In this document: in pieces, positions 26,277 to 35,621 of the stretch
Layout: every line of letters begins with the position of its first letter
Numbering within the stretch: position 1 is the first letter of the stretch
Source of the DNA: Agromyces sp. Root81
GTDB lineage: Bacteria; Actinomycetota; Actinomycetes; Actinomycetales; Microbacteriaceae
Direction: 5' to 3'
DNA length: 64,000 nt
Assembly: GCF_001429165.1 (NCBI RefSeq)
Contig: NZ_LMIR01000001.1
Coordinates: 270,875-334,874 of the forward strand
Position numbers and translations under genes: made by a program
The notes under the pieces: model-generated
The model's database searches: none
Told to the model about the DNA's origin: nothing
Seen by the model: the letters and a program-made list of their open reading frames with translations, nothing else

Positions 26277-28519
26277 GCGCCGAGCAGGCCGGCCACTGTG
26301 GCGCGTTGTACCGCTTCAGCTCGCCTTGACACGTCGAACTTGCGGTAGATGCTGGCCAGCTCCGAGCTCACCGTGTTCCGCGAGACGTAGAGTCGCTCCG
26401 CTATCTCGCGGAGTGAGAGGTGGGTTTGGAGGTACGGGAGGAGTCGAAGCTCTGCCGGCGTCAATGGCGGACCGCCCTTCCAGCCGGACTGTTCACTCGA
26501 CGCGACCAGTCGTCGGAAATCCTCCACCTGATCGACGAGCGCGCCGAGTTGCGGTCGTCGAACCAGGATGTCCTCGACCTCTCGGAGCAGGTGGTGCGCG
26601 GCCGTGTGGTCATTGAGGGCCCAGTGCAGCTTCGCGAGTTGCAAGCGTGCACGCACTGAGACGTACGGCATCGCGAACGTGCACGCCGGGCGAGCCCGCA
26701 TGGCGCGAGCGATCAGCCGGTGCACAGCTGGCATGTCGCCTCGGTGGAGCGCGAACCGTGCGGCCATGGCGAATGCCATCACCGAGACGGAGTAGTCGTC
26801 CAACCCATGCTCGTCGATGGATTCCAGCGCGGTGTCGACATGCCCTGCTGCCTCGACCCATCGGCCGTCGTCCATGGTGATGAGCGCCAGCTCCGACTCG
26901 CTCAGTACGACACCGTCAGTATTGCCATGAGCCACCGCCACCGCTGTGCCCTCTCTGAAGGCGGCCTCCGCCTGGTCGAGGTCCCCGACGAGCAAATGAG
27001 CCTCACCAAGAAGGATGAGCGCCTGATCGCGCCACGGGCTCACACTCGATTCGGATGCGACGGCGAATCGGGCATCTGCCATCGCTTGGGCCGGCCCTGC
27101 CGCGCACATGAATGACCTGAGCATCGCCCGGTCGGAGTCGAACGATGCGGAGCCGTCGTCGGGCGGGAGGTCGTATGAGGCGTCAGCCAGCACGGCTGCC
27201 CATCGATCCGCGTCGTCCGCTTGGCCCACCAGCGCCGTGATCCACCCGGCGAACACCGCGAGTGGCGGGTACTCCTCGATCGCGCGGTCGCCGATCGTCT
27301 GGTACCAACGCTGAACCGTCGTGAGCAGCCCGAGCTGATAGACCTCGAGCGTGGTGGCGGCAACCAGGCGATTCGCTCGCTTCCGTTCGCTCGGAACTTC
27401 GAGCAGGTACTCGACAGCGACGGCGGGCGCCCGGTGCTCCTCGAACCACTCTGCGGCGCGAACTCTCAGCTCGGCTTCCATTTCAGGCTCCACGCGGGTC
27501 AGCTCGCCGAGCTGGAACTCCCGATAGAGATCGTGATACCGATACCACTCCCGCCGACGGTCGAGTGGAACGAGGAACACGTTGGATGCTGCCAGCTCGT
27601 GCAGGACGACCTGTGCGTCATCGCTGCCGAGAATCGCGTCGCACAGTGGGGCGGACAAGCGATGCAGCACCGCAGTTCGGCGAAGGAACCGCTGCTGGTG
27701 CTCGGGGAGGTTCATGAGCGATTCCTGGTACAGGTAGTCCGCGATGAAGCGATCGTCTCCTGAGACATCCAGAGTTCCGCCGTCGCGGGTGATCTCGGCG
27801 GCGAGGAAGACACCGACCGGCCACCCCTCGGTGCGCTCGACGAGATCTCCGGCCGCTTCGGGGCTCAGCGTCAGGTCTGCATCGGCGAAGATTGCGGCTG
27901 CGCCGACCGCATCGAGAGCGAGATCGGTCGCGGTGATCTCCAGCGAATCGCCGGACGCCCGCGCGTGGGTCAGATGCGGTTGCTCCGCTCTGCTCGCCGT
28001 CACGAGTTGTCGACCGGGCGCGATCCCAGCGATCACGACGGTCAGGACGTCGTGGCACGCGGGATCCCGCAGCTCCTGGAGGTCGTCGAGCATCAGCACG
28101 AACGGCGCCGGACTCGTTCGAAAGGCCGTGGCCACCAATGGCGCAGCACGGCCGAGGGCTGATCCGCGGTGTCTGCGTACGATATCTGCGAGGTGCTCCG
28201 TGCCAGGCGTGATCCGGTCGTAAGCCGACGCGAGCATGACGAGCAATGCGATCGGGTCGTCGTCGAAGCGGTCGAGCGACACCCATGCGACCGGACGGGT
28301 CTCGGTGTCCGCCCACTGCGCCAGGAGTGTCGACTTCCCATATCCGGCGGGCGCTGTGACGGCGACAACGCGCCGGTCTCCGGATCGCGCGGCGTCGATG
28401 ATGGCGGCGCGACTGACCGAACTCCGACGACCAGGTCGGGGAGCGGTGAGTTTCGCGTCGAGCAATTGACGTTCAAGCTCGACCTCCGACATGTGCAGCG
28501 CCGGGGCATCTTCAAGCAC
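26273..28519 (-). CDS. MalT-like LuxR family ATP-dependent transcription regulator
   Basis: 748 residues. A STAND-type nucleotide-binding domain begins with Walker A TAPAGYGKSTLL near residue 55 and Walker B-like VLMLDDLQEL near 140. It is followed by winged-helix and TPR-like helical repeats (about 300-650). A LuxR-type helix-turn-helix ends the protein: LTPAELRLLPYLQTHLS then LREIAERLYVSRNTVSSEL. Such regulators activate genes when ATP and an inducer bind. The start is GTG 28519 (ATG 28492 is possible). It is the only regulator in the island and so the best candidate to control it. The inducer is unknown. Confidence 0.88.
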   Translation of the reverse strand: MLEDAPALHMSEVELERQLLDAKLTAPRPGRRSSVSRAAIIDAARSGDRRVVAVTAPAGYGKSTLLAQWADTETRPVAWVSLDRFDDDPIALLVMLASAYDRITPGTEHLADIVRRHRGSALGRAAPLVATAFRTSPAPFVLMLDDLQELRDPACHDVLTVVIAGIAPGRQLVTASRAEQPHLTHARASGDSLEITATDLALDAVGAAAIFADADLTLSPEAAGDLVERTEGWPVGVFLAAEITRDGGTLDVSGDDRFIADYLYQESLMNLPEHQQRFLRRTAVLHRLSAPLCDAILGSDDAQVVLHELAASNVFLVPLDRRREWYRYHDLYREFQLGELTRVEPEMEAELRVRAAEWFEEHRAPAVAVEYLLEVPSERKRANRLVAATTLEVYQLGLLTTVQRWYQTIGDRAIEEYPPLAVFAGWITALVGQADDADRWAAVLADASYDLPPDDGSASFDSDRAMLRSFMCAAGPAQAMADARFAVASESSVSPWRDQALILLGEAHLLVGDLDQAEAAFREGTAVAVAHGNTDGVVLSESELALITMDDGRWVEAAGHVDTALESIDEHGLDDYSVSVMAFAMAARFALHRGDMPAVHRLIARAMRARPACTFAMPYVSVRARLQLAKLHWALNDHTAAHHLLREVEDILVRRPQLGALVDQVEDFRRLVASSEQSGWKGGPPLTPAELRLLPYLQTHLSLREIAERLYVSRNTVSSELASIYRKFDVSRRAEAVQRATVAGLLGA

Positions 28520-28606
28520 GATCGAAGCCTATTTGTTCGGGAGGGTGGCGCTCAATAGCCCTAAATGGGGGCCGTCCCTCCGTTTCAGAGCTCCCGGCCC
28601 GCGTCG

Positions 28607-29902
28607 TCACTCGCCACGGCCGAGGGTTTCCTGCCCGATCCCGCCGAGACCTTGACGATCCGCTCCGCTCGCGCGATCGAGATCGACCGAGGTGCGCCAG
28701 ACGCTCATGACGGTCGCGTCGAGGCGCCGGAGTTCTTCCTCGATCGCCGCCCGGTGCTCGGGCCGCACCGTTGCGAGGAGCTCCTCGAGCACTGCGCGGA
28801 GCCGTCGCATGACCTGTACCGACGTGGCACCGAACTCGCGGATCTCCGTGAGCCCGAGCATCACGAGGTCCTCCCAGCGGCGTGTCACGATGACGACCGC
28901 GGCGGTCACACCGGGTTCGGTGGTCTTCGTCCGCAACTCGAGGTCGGTCCGGCCGACCAATCCGAGAACGTCTCCGATGTGGTCGAGCACTTGCACGGCG
29001 GTCGTCGGATCGTTCACGGCCGGCGAGAGCGCCTTGTTGGCGATGTCGACCATCATCCGCAATGCGAACGTCGGATCCTGATCGAATGTGCGCTCGTCGC
29101 CCAAGGCAATCATCCCTTCGAGCTCGGCGGCTGCGCTGCTTCCGAACTCGCCTCCGAACACGAGCACGACCGGTTCGCCGGTGTGCACGAAATCACCGAC
29201 CGGATGAGGCAGCACGAGTTCGGAGCCATGCGTACGGGCCCATACGACCAGCCCGTCGGGGTCGATGGCCTGAATGGCGCCGCCACGGCTCGCCCCCACG
29301 ATGAGCACTGGATCCGCGCGCAACGAGGCGTACTCCCATCGGATGTCGGCCCGGTCGGCGAGGCGCACCGTCTGCATGAATGTCGCGCGAGCTGTGCGTG
29401 CGACGTCCGCGGCGACCGCTGCTGGCCTGAGTCGGCGGATGCAGCGATCGAAGAAGACGATGAAGACGAGGAGGCACAACGAGACCAGGACGCCCGACAA
29501 CGTGACCCCGAGGTTCGGCACGAAGTCGTCGCCGATCCGCGAGAGGACCGCGAATGAGAACGTGAGCGTGCCGACGAGGATCGCGAGCGTCGTCTTCAAC
29601 AAGGGGTCGCGGTACCAGAGGCGCATGATGCGAGCCGAGAACGTTCCGGTCGCCATCTGCACCACGAGCACCGTGACGGTGACGACGAAGCCGGTGAGCG
29701 CGGCCGTGGCACCCACGATCGAGGTCAGCACGGCGCTTGCCGTCGACGGCGAGTACTGCCACACGAACGGTGTCGTGAGGAGGTCGTCGACGATGGACAC
29801 GGCTGAGCCGAGCATCACCCCTGCGAGCGCTCCGAGAATGGGGATGGCCCAGAGGCCCTCGAGGATGTTCTCCCTTCGGCGGAAACGGGTGCGCCAGGTC
29901 AT
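28607..29902 (-). CDS. DUF2254 predicted membrane protein
   Basis: 431 residues from ATG 29902. Four membrane helices in the first 160 residues (about 18-38, 60-85, 105-125, 132-152) are followed by a soluble domain of about 260 residues. Family-like pieces are TGFVVTVTVLVVQMATGTFS, GASRGGAIQAIDPDGLV and RMMVDIANKALSPAVNDPTTA. The function of DUF2254 is not known. It is 10 bases downstream of the cardiolipin synthase gene on the same strand, and the regulator gene follows after 87 bases. Confidence 0.88.
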   Translation of the reverse strand: MTWRTRFRRRENILEGLWAIPILGALAGVMLGSAVSIVDDLLTTPFVWQYSPSTASAVLTSIVGATAALTGFVVTVTVLVVQMATGTFSARIMRLWYRDPLLKTTLAILVGTLTFSFAVLSRIGDDFVPNLGVTLSGVLVSLCLLVFIVFFDRCIRRLRPAAVAADVARTARATFMQTVRLADRADIRWEYASLRADPVLIVGASRGGAIQAIDPDGLVVWARTHGSELVLPHPVGDFVHTGEPVVLVFGGEFGSSAAAELEGMIALGDERTFDQDPTFALRMMVDIANKALSPAVNDPTTAVQVLDHIGDVLGLVGRTDLELRTKTTEPGVTAAVVIVTRRWEDLVMLGLTEIREFGATSVQVMRRLRAVLEELLATVRPEHRAAIEEELRRLDATVMSVWRTSVDLDRASGADRQGLGGIGQETLGRGE

Positions 29903-29912
29903 GGCCCTCCTC

Positions 29913-31382
29913 CTATTGCAGCGCGGAGGTGAGCCGGGCGACCCCGTCGAGGAACGTGGCCGACGCGGGCTCCTTCTCCCACTCCTCGAGCGTGAGACGG
30001 CGGCCGGCGTCGCGGTAGCCCTGCTCGACGGCGCGCATCTCCTCGACGAACGAACGACCCCGCACGAGCAGGGTCACCTCGGCGTTGAGCGCGAACGAGC
30101 GGATATCCATGTTGCTCGAGCCGATCACGGCGACCTCTTCGTCAATCGACAGATGCTTGGAATGAAGGATGAACGGCGCCGGGTAGAGCCAGATCTGCAC
30201 CCCCGCGCGCAGCAGCGGCTCGTAGTACGACCGCTGGGCGTGCCACACGGAACCCTGGTCGCCGATCTCCGAGACGAACAACTGCACGTCGAGGCCTCGC
30301 TTGCACGCCGACGTGATGGCATACATCATCGCCTCGTCGGGCACGAAATACGGACTCGTGATGATCACCTTCCGCTGTGCGGAGGTGACCAGGGTCAGGA
30401 AGTGGCGCAGGTTGTTCTCGTCGTCGTAGCCGGGACCGCTCGGCACGACCTGGCACACGAGCGTCCGATCGGATGTATCGGCAGGCACGTCGGCGGCGCG
30501 CAAGTGCGCCTCGTCGCCGAGGAGTTCGCCGGTCTCGGTGTACCAGTCGGAGAGGAAGACCCCGTTGATCGCCGGCACGATCGGGCCCGTGACCCGGGTC
30601 ACCAGTTCCTGCCACTTCAGTCCGCGCTTGAGGTTCTTCGGCGCGTTGTAGGTGCGGTCGATGAGGTTCTGCGAACCCATGAAGCCGACGTACCCGTCGA
30701 CCACGAGCAGCTTGCGGTGGTTGCGGAGGTCCGGTCGTTGGTACTGGCCCTTGAACGGTCTGACGGGCAGCATGTAACTCCACGGCACCCCGATCCGATC
30801 GAGTTCGGCCACGGTCTCCTCGTGCCCGGTCACGTTCCTCGATGCGATGAAGTCCATGAGGAGCCGGACCCGCACCCCACGCTGGACCGCGCGTTCCATG
30901 GCCCCGAAGAATCCCTTCGTCGTCGCGTCGAACGAGGCGATGTAGAACTCGACATTCACGAATCGCGTTGCGGTGTCGATCTCGTCCGCCATGGCATCGA
31001 TCGACGACTCGTAGTCGCCGATCAGCGTGGCGGTGTTGCCGCCGACGGCGGGCAGCGCCCCCAGATCCTGGTTCTGGCGCACGAGGGCGGAGAACCAGTC
31101 GGGCCAGGTCGATCGGTCGGTGACGAGCTCGACTCCCTCGGCCTTCTCCTTGATGATCCGGTTCAGCTCGTCCTGACGCTCTCTCCGCTTCTTCGGGAGC
31201 TTCGAGTTGCCGATGAGGAGGAAGAGGATGATGCCCACGAACGGGATCAGGAAGATCGCGAGCAGCCAGGCCATCGCCGCGGTCGGTTTCCGGCCGCGGG
31301 GCACGATGAAGAGCGCGGCGATGCGGATCGCGAAATCGAGCACCACCACGATTCCGGCGATGATGGGGAACTGCTCGCTCAT
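29913..31382 (-). CDS. cls: Cardiolipin synthase (phospholipase D family)
   Basis: 489 residues, the normal length for bacterial cardiolipin synthase. Two N-terminal membrane helices (about 7-27 and 38-60) are followed by two phospholipase D domains, each with an HKD motif: NHRKLLVVDG near residue 222 and LHSKHLSIDE near residue 405, each with a following G-S/Q-N (GSQNL and GSSNMD). It would join two phosphatidylglycerols into cardiolipin and glycerol at the inner membrane. The start is ATG 31382. It lies between the DUF1254 gene (58 bases upstream) and DUF2254 (10 bases downstream), probably one operon. Such genomes usually carry another core cls; this copy is island cargo. Confidence 0.93.
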   Translation of the reverse strand: MSEQFPIIAGIVVVLDFAIRIAALFIVPRGRKPTAAMAWLLAIFLIPFVGIILFLLIGNSKLPKKRRERQDELNRIIKEKAEGVELVTDRSTWPDWFSALVRQNQDLGALPAVGGNTATLIGDYESSIDAMADEIDTATRFVNVEFYIASFDATTKGFFGAMERAVQRGVRVRLLMDFIASRNVTGHEETVAELDRIGVPWSYMLPVRPFKGQYQRPDLRNHRKLLVVDGYVGFMGSQNLIDRTYNAPKNLKRGLKWQELVTRVTGPIVPAINGVFLSDWYTETGELLGDEAHLRAADVPADTSDRTLVCQVVPSGPGYDDENNLRHFLTLVTSAQRKVIITSPYFVPDEAMMYAITSACKRGLDVQLFVSEIGDQGSVWHAQRSYYEPLLRAGVQIWLYPAPFILHSKHLSIDEEVAVIGSSNMDIRSFALNAEVTLLVRGRSFVEEMRAVEQGYRDAGRRLTLEEWEKEPASATFLDGVARLTSALQ

Positions 31383-31440
31383 GAGTGCGTCCCCGGTGCC
31401 GAGGACGCTGTGCCGGTGAGAGTCACGGCTCGTCTCCGCG

Positions 31441-32865
31441 TCATGCCGGATCCACGTCGGGCAGTGCCCACGTGCCGTCGAACGCCGGTGCGGTCGGACT
31501 GTACAGGCGGAACATCGGGTAGAACCCCCGCCCCGGTACCGTTTGAATCCAGTTCGTCTCCGGCGAATCGGCCGGTTCGGGCGCGAGGAACAGGTCGAGC
31601 GAACCGTCCGCATTCACTGCGAGATCGTCATACCCGGAGCGTGCAGCATCGTTCGTGGCGTTCTGCACCATCGAGCGTGTCGCAGTGTCGTAGAGCGTGA
31701 GCGACCAGAACGCTGCGGCCGGGGGATTCGCCGGGATGTGCAGTCGATAGGACCTTCCCCCGTCGAAATGGTTGCCGTCCCGATCCTTGAACGCCTGGAT
31801 GTACGTCGCTCCAGGCCCCGGCTCCATCCGCCCGATTCCCGGGGAAAGATAGATTGCGCCATACGTGTACTGCAGGCGTTCGTCGAGCTGGCTGTAGTGC
31901 TCGGCTTCTTGATCGGGCCTGACGAGGATCACCCAGTCCCATTGCGTGCCCGGGAACGCCGTAGCTCCGCTGATGCGCGAGGAGTTCTCGTACATGACGT
32001 TGCGGGCCATGGCATCGCCGAGCTCCAAGGCCTCTTCCAGGATCCTCGTCTGACGGTCGTCGGGCCGGAACGGCTTGCCCTTCTCGATTCCGAGCGGCTT
32101 GAGCATCGCCATGTGGAACCGGTCGTGCTCCTGGACAGGGTTGTTGTCGATGACGCGCGACAGTCGTTTCCAGAACTCCATTCCGCCCGGAGGTCTCGTA
32201 TCGATGGGAGCGCCCGAGATCGAGACGAATCGGTTCGGCGTAGGGGCCTCGCGATCGCTCCATGGGTAGACCTTGACGTTCCGGATGCGCTGCACGGCGT
32301 CCGGAACGTCGCCGTCCACGATGATGCCGCGGACCAGCATGTTGTGGTCGTGCATGTGCGCACGCACCGTGTAGTACCCCTCGTGCACTTCGTCGCCCTC
32401 ATGGCCGGGCGGCAGCACGAGGAACTTTCCGCCGTCGCCGGCGTAAGGCCCGGGGAGGCCGACGTCGACGAGCGATTTCTGCCAGAAGTCATCGACGAGC
32501 CCGACGATGGCCCCGGGCGGGATCTCGATGACTACCGGTCCTCGTGAGACGTCGAAGTTGACGAAGGCGTAGATCGTGGTGTCGTTGGCGGTGAGCCACA
32601 GCGATTTCGGATCGACGAAGTTGTCCGCGATTCCGAGATCGAAGGCGTCGATCCCGAGGTCGTCCTTTGCGACCAAGCGGATGGACTCGAATGACACGGC
32701 CGGGTAGGCCCAGAGGTAGGCCTGCACGGCGCGCTGGAAGTCCATCTCGTCGAAGAGCCGCTGAGAGGTGTCGGGAGTCGGACACCCCACGTCGTAGTGC
32801 AGCGGGCCGATTCGAGAGTCCACCGTGTCCGGGAGGGCCGGGATCGTGCGGTCGGAGTGAATCAT
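31441..32865 (-). CDS. DUF1254/DUF1214 domain protein, island copy 1
   Basis: 474 residues. The N-terminal DUF1254 domain covers about residues 35-165 (YLWAYPAVSFESIR, LTANDTTIYAFVNFDVSRGPV, VDDFWQKSLVDVGLPGP), and the C-terminal DUF1214 domain about 350-460 (GGRSYRLHIPANPPAAAFWS, LTLYDTATRSMV, TNWIQTVPGRGFYPMFRLYSP). There is no signal peptide, so it is cytoplasmic, unlike many proteobacterial members. The enzymatic role of the family is not established. ATG 32865 overlaps the stop of the CMD-like gene by ATGA, which implies coupled translation. Downstream lie cls and DUF2254. Confidence 0.9.
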   Translation of the reverse strand: MIHSDRTIPALPDTVDSRIGPLHYDVGCPTPDTSQRLFDEMDFQRAVQAYLWAYPAVSFESIRLVAKDDLGIDAFDLGIADNFVDPKSLWLTANDTTIYAFVNFDVSRGPVVIEIPPGAIVGLVDDFWQKSLVDVGLPGPYAGDGGKFLVLPPGHEGDEVHEGYYTVRAHMHDHNMLVRGIIVDGDVPDAVQRIRNVKVYPWSDREAPTPNRFVSISGAPIDTRPPGGMEFWKRLSRVIDNNPVQEHDRFHMAMLKPLGIEKGKPFRPDDRQTRILEEALELGDAMARNVMYENSSRISGATAFPGTQWDWVILVRPDQEAEHYSQLDERLQYTYGAIYLSPGIGRMEPGPGATYIQAFKDRDGNHFDGGRSYRLHIPANPPAAAFWSLTLYDTATRSMVQNATNDAARSGYDDLAVNADGSLDLFLAPEPADSPETNWIQTVPGRGFYPMFRLYSPTAPAFDGTWALPDVDPA

Positions 32866-33218
32866 GACTGATCCCCTTGGGCCTCGTCCTCGAGCTCGGC
32901 GACTTCGAGCTCCTCCAGCGCGATCTCGGCCGCGAGAGCCTTGACGATGTTGCCCGTCGCCGCCGCGACTCGCGCCGTTCCGACGATGGGCGCGATCGCC
33001 GTGAGGACTCCACGGAGGCGCTCAGCATCGAGCCCGACTTCCCCCGCTGCCTCCAGGTTGAGTGCATAGGAAACCGGAGGGGCTCCGACGGCGACCAGCG
33101 CGGCAACGCGCACCAGAACGAGCGTCTGGACGTCGAGGCTGGAGGCTTCCAACGAGTCTTCGGTCATTCGTGCGAGCAGCTCGAGCACGGGAGCGTCGTC
33201 GTCAGTTGCGTCAGTCAT
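32862..33218 (-). CDS. CMD/AhpD-like protein without catalytic cysteines, copy 2
   Basis: 118 residues from ATG 33218, behind GAAGGAC on the minus strand. The CMD-like core is LDVQTLVLVRVAALVAVGAP, a helix EAAGEVGLDAERLRGVLTAI and PIVGTARVAAATGNIVKAL, ending in an acidic tail. No cysteine is present, as in copy 1 at 25917-26276. It heads the minus-strand unit CMD - DUF1254 - cls - DUF2254 and overlaps the DUF1254 start by ATGA. The close coupling suggests that the two proteins act together, but no partner is known. Confidence 0.82.
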   Translation of the reverse strand: MTDATDDDAPVLELLARMTEDSLEASSLDVQTLVLVRVAALVAVGAPPVSYALNLEAAGEVGLDAERLRGVLTAIAPIVGTARVAAATGNIVKALAAEIALEELEVAELEDEAQGDQS

Positions 33219-33538
33219 GATGGGTCCTTCCCCCTGTTTGATGTGCACTTGGAGCGTTGCAAGACTCCACGCGTCATTGGACGCCCCGGCATCCTGCGTC
33301 ACATCACTCACATCGAGTGAAACCCCGTGGCGTGCAGTGAGATGCGGTTCGAACCCTCGTACGGAGCCGGCGGTGACGGTGTCCCGAGCCGTATATCGCG
33401 GATCGTTCACATTGGGTGATCCGGCCTTCGGTCGGCGCGAAGAGACTTCGACCCTCATGCGCAATCAGCGGACAGATGTCCTCTCCGGCGACGAAGCACC
33501 TCGCCTCGACGGGTTGCGTACATAAGAAGGGAAAACCC
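33219..33538. promoter_or_regulatory. Divergent control region between CMD-like and DUF1254 genes
   Basis: 320 bases without a convincing gene, between two divergent units that each include a DUF1254 gene. It holds two inverted repeats of similar type: TCACTC-N5-GAGTGA at 33304-33320 and TCAC-N5-GTGA at 33407-33419. These are possible operator half-sites for a shared regulator. A ribosome-binding site AAGAAGGG precedes the plus-strand start. The assignment as operators is inference. Confidence 0.4.
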
Positions 33539-35101
33539 ATGGACGGCACGAGGCCCTTGGGGGGCATGGAGGATCTGACACCGTTTTCGACTCCCGACAC
33601 GGTGGACAGCAGAGTGGGCACGTTGGAGTTCCGCGACGGCGCCCCGGCGGACGCGACAGCGGCGCTGCTCTACGATCACCTCGACTTCCTGCACGGTGTG
33701 GAGGCATTCCTGGGGTCGCTGCGCGTCGCCTCTCTCGCCGCGGTACGCCGTGGTTTCCTGGGTGCCGGCGTCGAAGACGGCGAGTTCATGCTCTTTCCCG
33801 AGCTGATGGATTCGTCATCGCTGTTCCTGACGGCGAACTGCGACACGGTCTACTTCTGGGGCTTCATCGACCTCGGCAACGGACCCGTGGTCCTCGAGAT
33901 CCCTGCGCTTGGCGCTCCGAGCGGGATCCTCGGCACGATCGACGACATGTGGTTCCGATGGGTCACCGATGTCGGCCTTCCTGGTCCGGATCGCGGAGAA
34001 GGCGGACGCTACCTTCTCGTTGCTCCCGACTACGACGGTCCACTTCCCGACAGCGGCTTCCACGTGTTCCATTCCCGGACCCGACGGGTGACCCTCATCG
34101 GGCGGGCGTTCATGATCGACAACGATCCGGCGGTCCCGGTTCAGGTGATCCGGGAGGGGGTCAAGGTCTCGCCGTACGTGCCCGGAGCATTCGGCACGGC
34201 GGTCGCGAGCTTCCTCGATGGACGGGCGCCACTCGCCGCCGCTCGGCCCGCGCCGGAGACACGGTTCGTCGAGGCCACCGGAATACCGGTGAACACGCTC
34301 TTCCCGAACGATTTCGGCTACTGGGAGCTCGTGCACCAGGCGCTGCAGGACGACCCGCCCGATGCGGGAGACCCCGAACTCCTCGGTCTGCTCGCTTCGG
34401 TCGGCATCGCCCACGGCGAACCCTTCGTGCCCGACGCCCGGATGCGGAAGATCTTGGAAGACGCCGTGGAGGTCGGCAACGCCACCGCGCGGACGGTCAC
34501 CTTCGCCGCCCGACCGGAAGAGGGCTTTGCGTACTACCCCGACTCGCAATGGCAGAGCGCGCTCTTCGTGGGCGGCTACGAGTTCCTCGACCCGCCCCCC
34601 GCCATCACCCCCGAGGGGCCAGTGCCCGCCGTGCGCAGCGGAGCGCGCAAGCTCGACTCCGCGACCAACTTCTTCTACATGGCGACGGGCATCACCCCCG
34701 CCATGTGCATGCGGCTCACCGGCATCGGCTCCCAGTACATCTTCGCGATGCGAGACAGCCGGGGTGAATTCCTGGACGGCGGTCGGAGTTATCGACTGAC
34801 CCTGCCACGCGACATCCCCGAGTCTCGCTTCTGGTCGCTGCTGCTGTACGACAACCAGACCCGATCGATGCTGCGAACGGATCAGCAGTTCCCGCGTGTC
34901 GGAAGTCAGTCCGGCACGATCCAGTCGAACGCGGACGGCTCGACCGACATCTACTTCGGACCCACCGCGCCCACCGGCATGGAGAGCAACTGGCTCCAGA
35001 CCGTTCCCGGGAAGGGGTGGTGGACGATCCTCCGCCTGTACAACCCCCTCGAGTCGTTCTTCGACAAGACCTGGCAGCCCAGCGAGATCCAGCCGATCTA
35101 G
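33539..35101 (+). CDS. DUF1254/DUF1214 domain protein, island copy 2
   Basis: 520 residues from ATG 33539, preceded by AAGAAGGG. The N-terminal TPDTVDSRVG matches the PDTVDSRIG of island copy 1, followed by DUF1254 landmarks (LTANCDTVYFWGFIDLGNGPV, VTDVGLPGPDRGEGGRYL) and DUF1214 landmarks near the end (GGRSYRLTLPRDIPESRFWS, LLLYDNQTRSML, SNWLQTVPGKGWWTILRLY). It is longer than copy 1, with extra residues in the middle. No signal peptide. It reads away from copy 1 across the shared intergenic region, and a small membrane protein follows after 78 bases. Biochemical role unknown. Confidence 0.9.
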   Translation: MDGTRPLGGMEDLTPFSTPDTVDSRVGTLEFRDGAPADATAALLYDHLDFLHGVEAFLGSLRVASLAAVRRGFLGAGVEDGEFMLFPELMDSSSLFLTANCDTVYFWGFIDLGNGPVVLEIPALGAPSGILGTIDDMWFRWVTDVGLPGPDRGEGGRYLLVAPDYDGPLPDSGFHVFHSRTRRVTLIGRAFMIDNDPAVPVQVIREGVKVSPYVPGAFGTAVASFLDGRAPLAAARPAPETRFVEATGIPVNTLFPNDFGYWELVHQALQDDPPDAGDPELLGLLASVGIAHGEPFVPDARMRKILEDAVEVGNATARTVTFAARPEEGFAYYPDSQWQSALFVGGYEFLDPPPAITPEGPVPAVRSGARKLDSATNFFYMATGITPAMCMRLTGIGSQYIFAMRDSRGEFLDGGRSYRLTLPRDIPESRFWSLLLYDNQTRSMLRTDQQFPRVGSQSGTIQSNADGSTDIYFGPTAPTGMESNWLQTVPGKGWWTILRLYNPLESFFDKTWQPSEIQPI

Positions 35102-35179
35102 CACGGGGCGCTGGCACGCGATGTCGTGGTCGATGCGCCTGATCCGTTGCGATCGGATGCGGATGGGAGGGAACCCTCG

Positions 35180-35620
35180 ATGACCATCGAGGAAGGCGAC
35201 AAGCACGATGACGATCTGACATCGTGGCGTGAGGACACCTACGCCACGCGCCTGAGCCGGCTCAAGCAGCGCCGCCGCGACGTCCTGGCGGTGGGCGCGG
35301 CGCTCACCGCTTTCGTGGTCGCCGTCGCCGCGGGTGGCGCCGCCGCCGGCATCTACAACGAGGTACCGGGCTGGCTGCGCGCGATGATCTTCACGTTCAT
35401 CATCATCGCGGGCAGCGGCCTCGCGTTCGCCTGGATGCGCTTTCAGGAAGAGTCGGAGCGCATCGAGGAGGCCATCGAACGTCGCGGTGACCTGGCGACG
35501 ACACGGATCGGCAACCGTCGCCCGCCCCGGCACGCCGACGCATTCTGGGTCGTCGGGCTGGTCTGCACCGGTCTCGCTCCAATTGCGTTCCTGACCGCGG
35601 CCTGGTGGGCCGCGTTCTGA
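35180..35620 (+). CDS. Small three-helix membrane protein
   Basis: 146 residues from ATG 35180, with GGGAGGG upstream. A charged N-terminus (residues 1-32) is followed by membrane helices at about 35-58, 67-87 and 122-145, the last one ending the protein (AAWWAAF). The loop between helices 2 and 3 is rich in Arg and Glu. No family recognised. It probably shares a transcript with the upstream DUF1254 gene and meets the convergent AI-2E gene one base later. Confidence 0.75.
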   Translation: MTIEEGDKHDDDLTSWREDTYATRLSRLKQRRRDVLAVGAALTAFVVAVAAGGAAAGIYNEVPGWLRAMIFTFIIIAGSGLAFAWMRFQEESERIEEAIERRGDLATTRIGNRRPPRHADAFWVVGLVCTGLAPIAFLTAAWWAAF

Positions 35621-35621
35621 C

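Noticed and set aside
29274-31700. 808-codon plus-strand frame across DUF2254 and cardiolipin synthase
   Set aside because: Shadow frame; both HKD motifs are on the minus strand.
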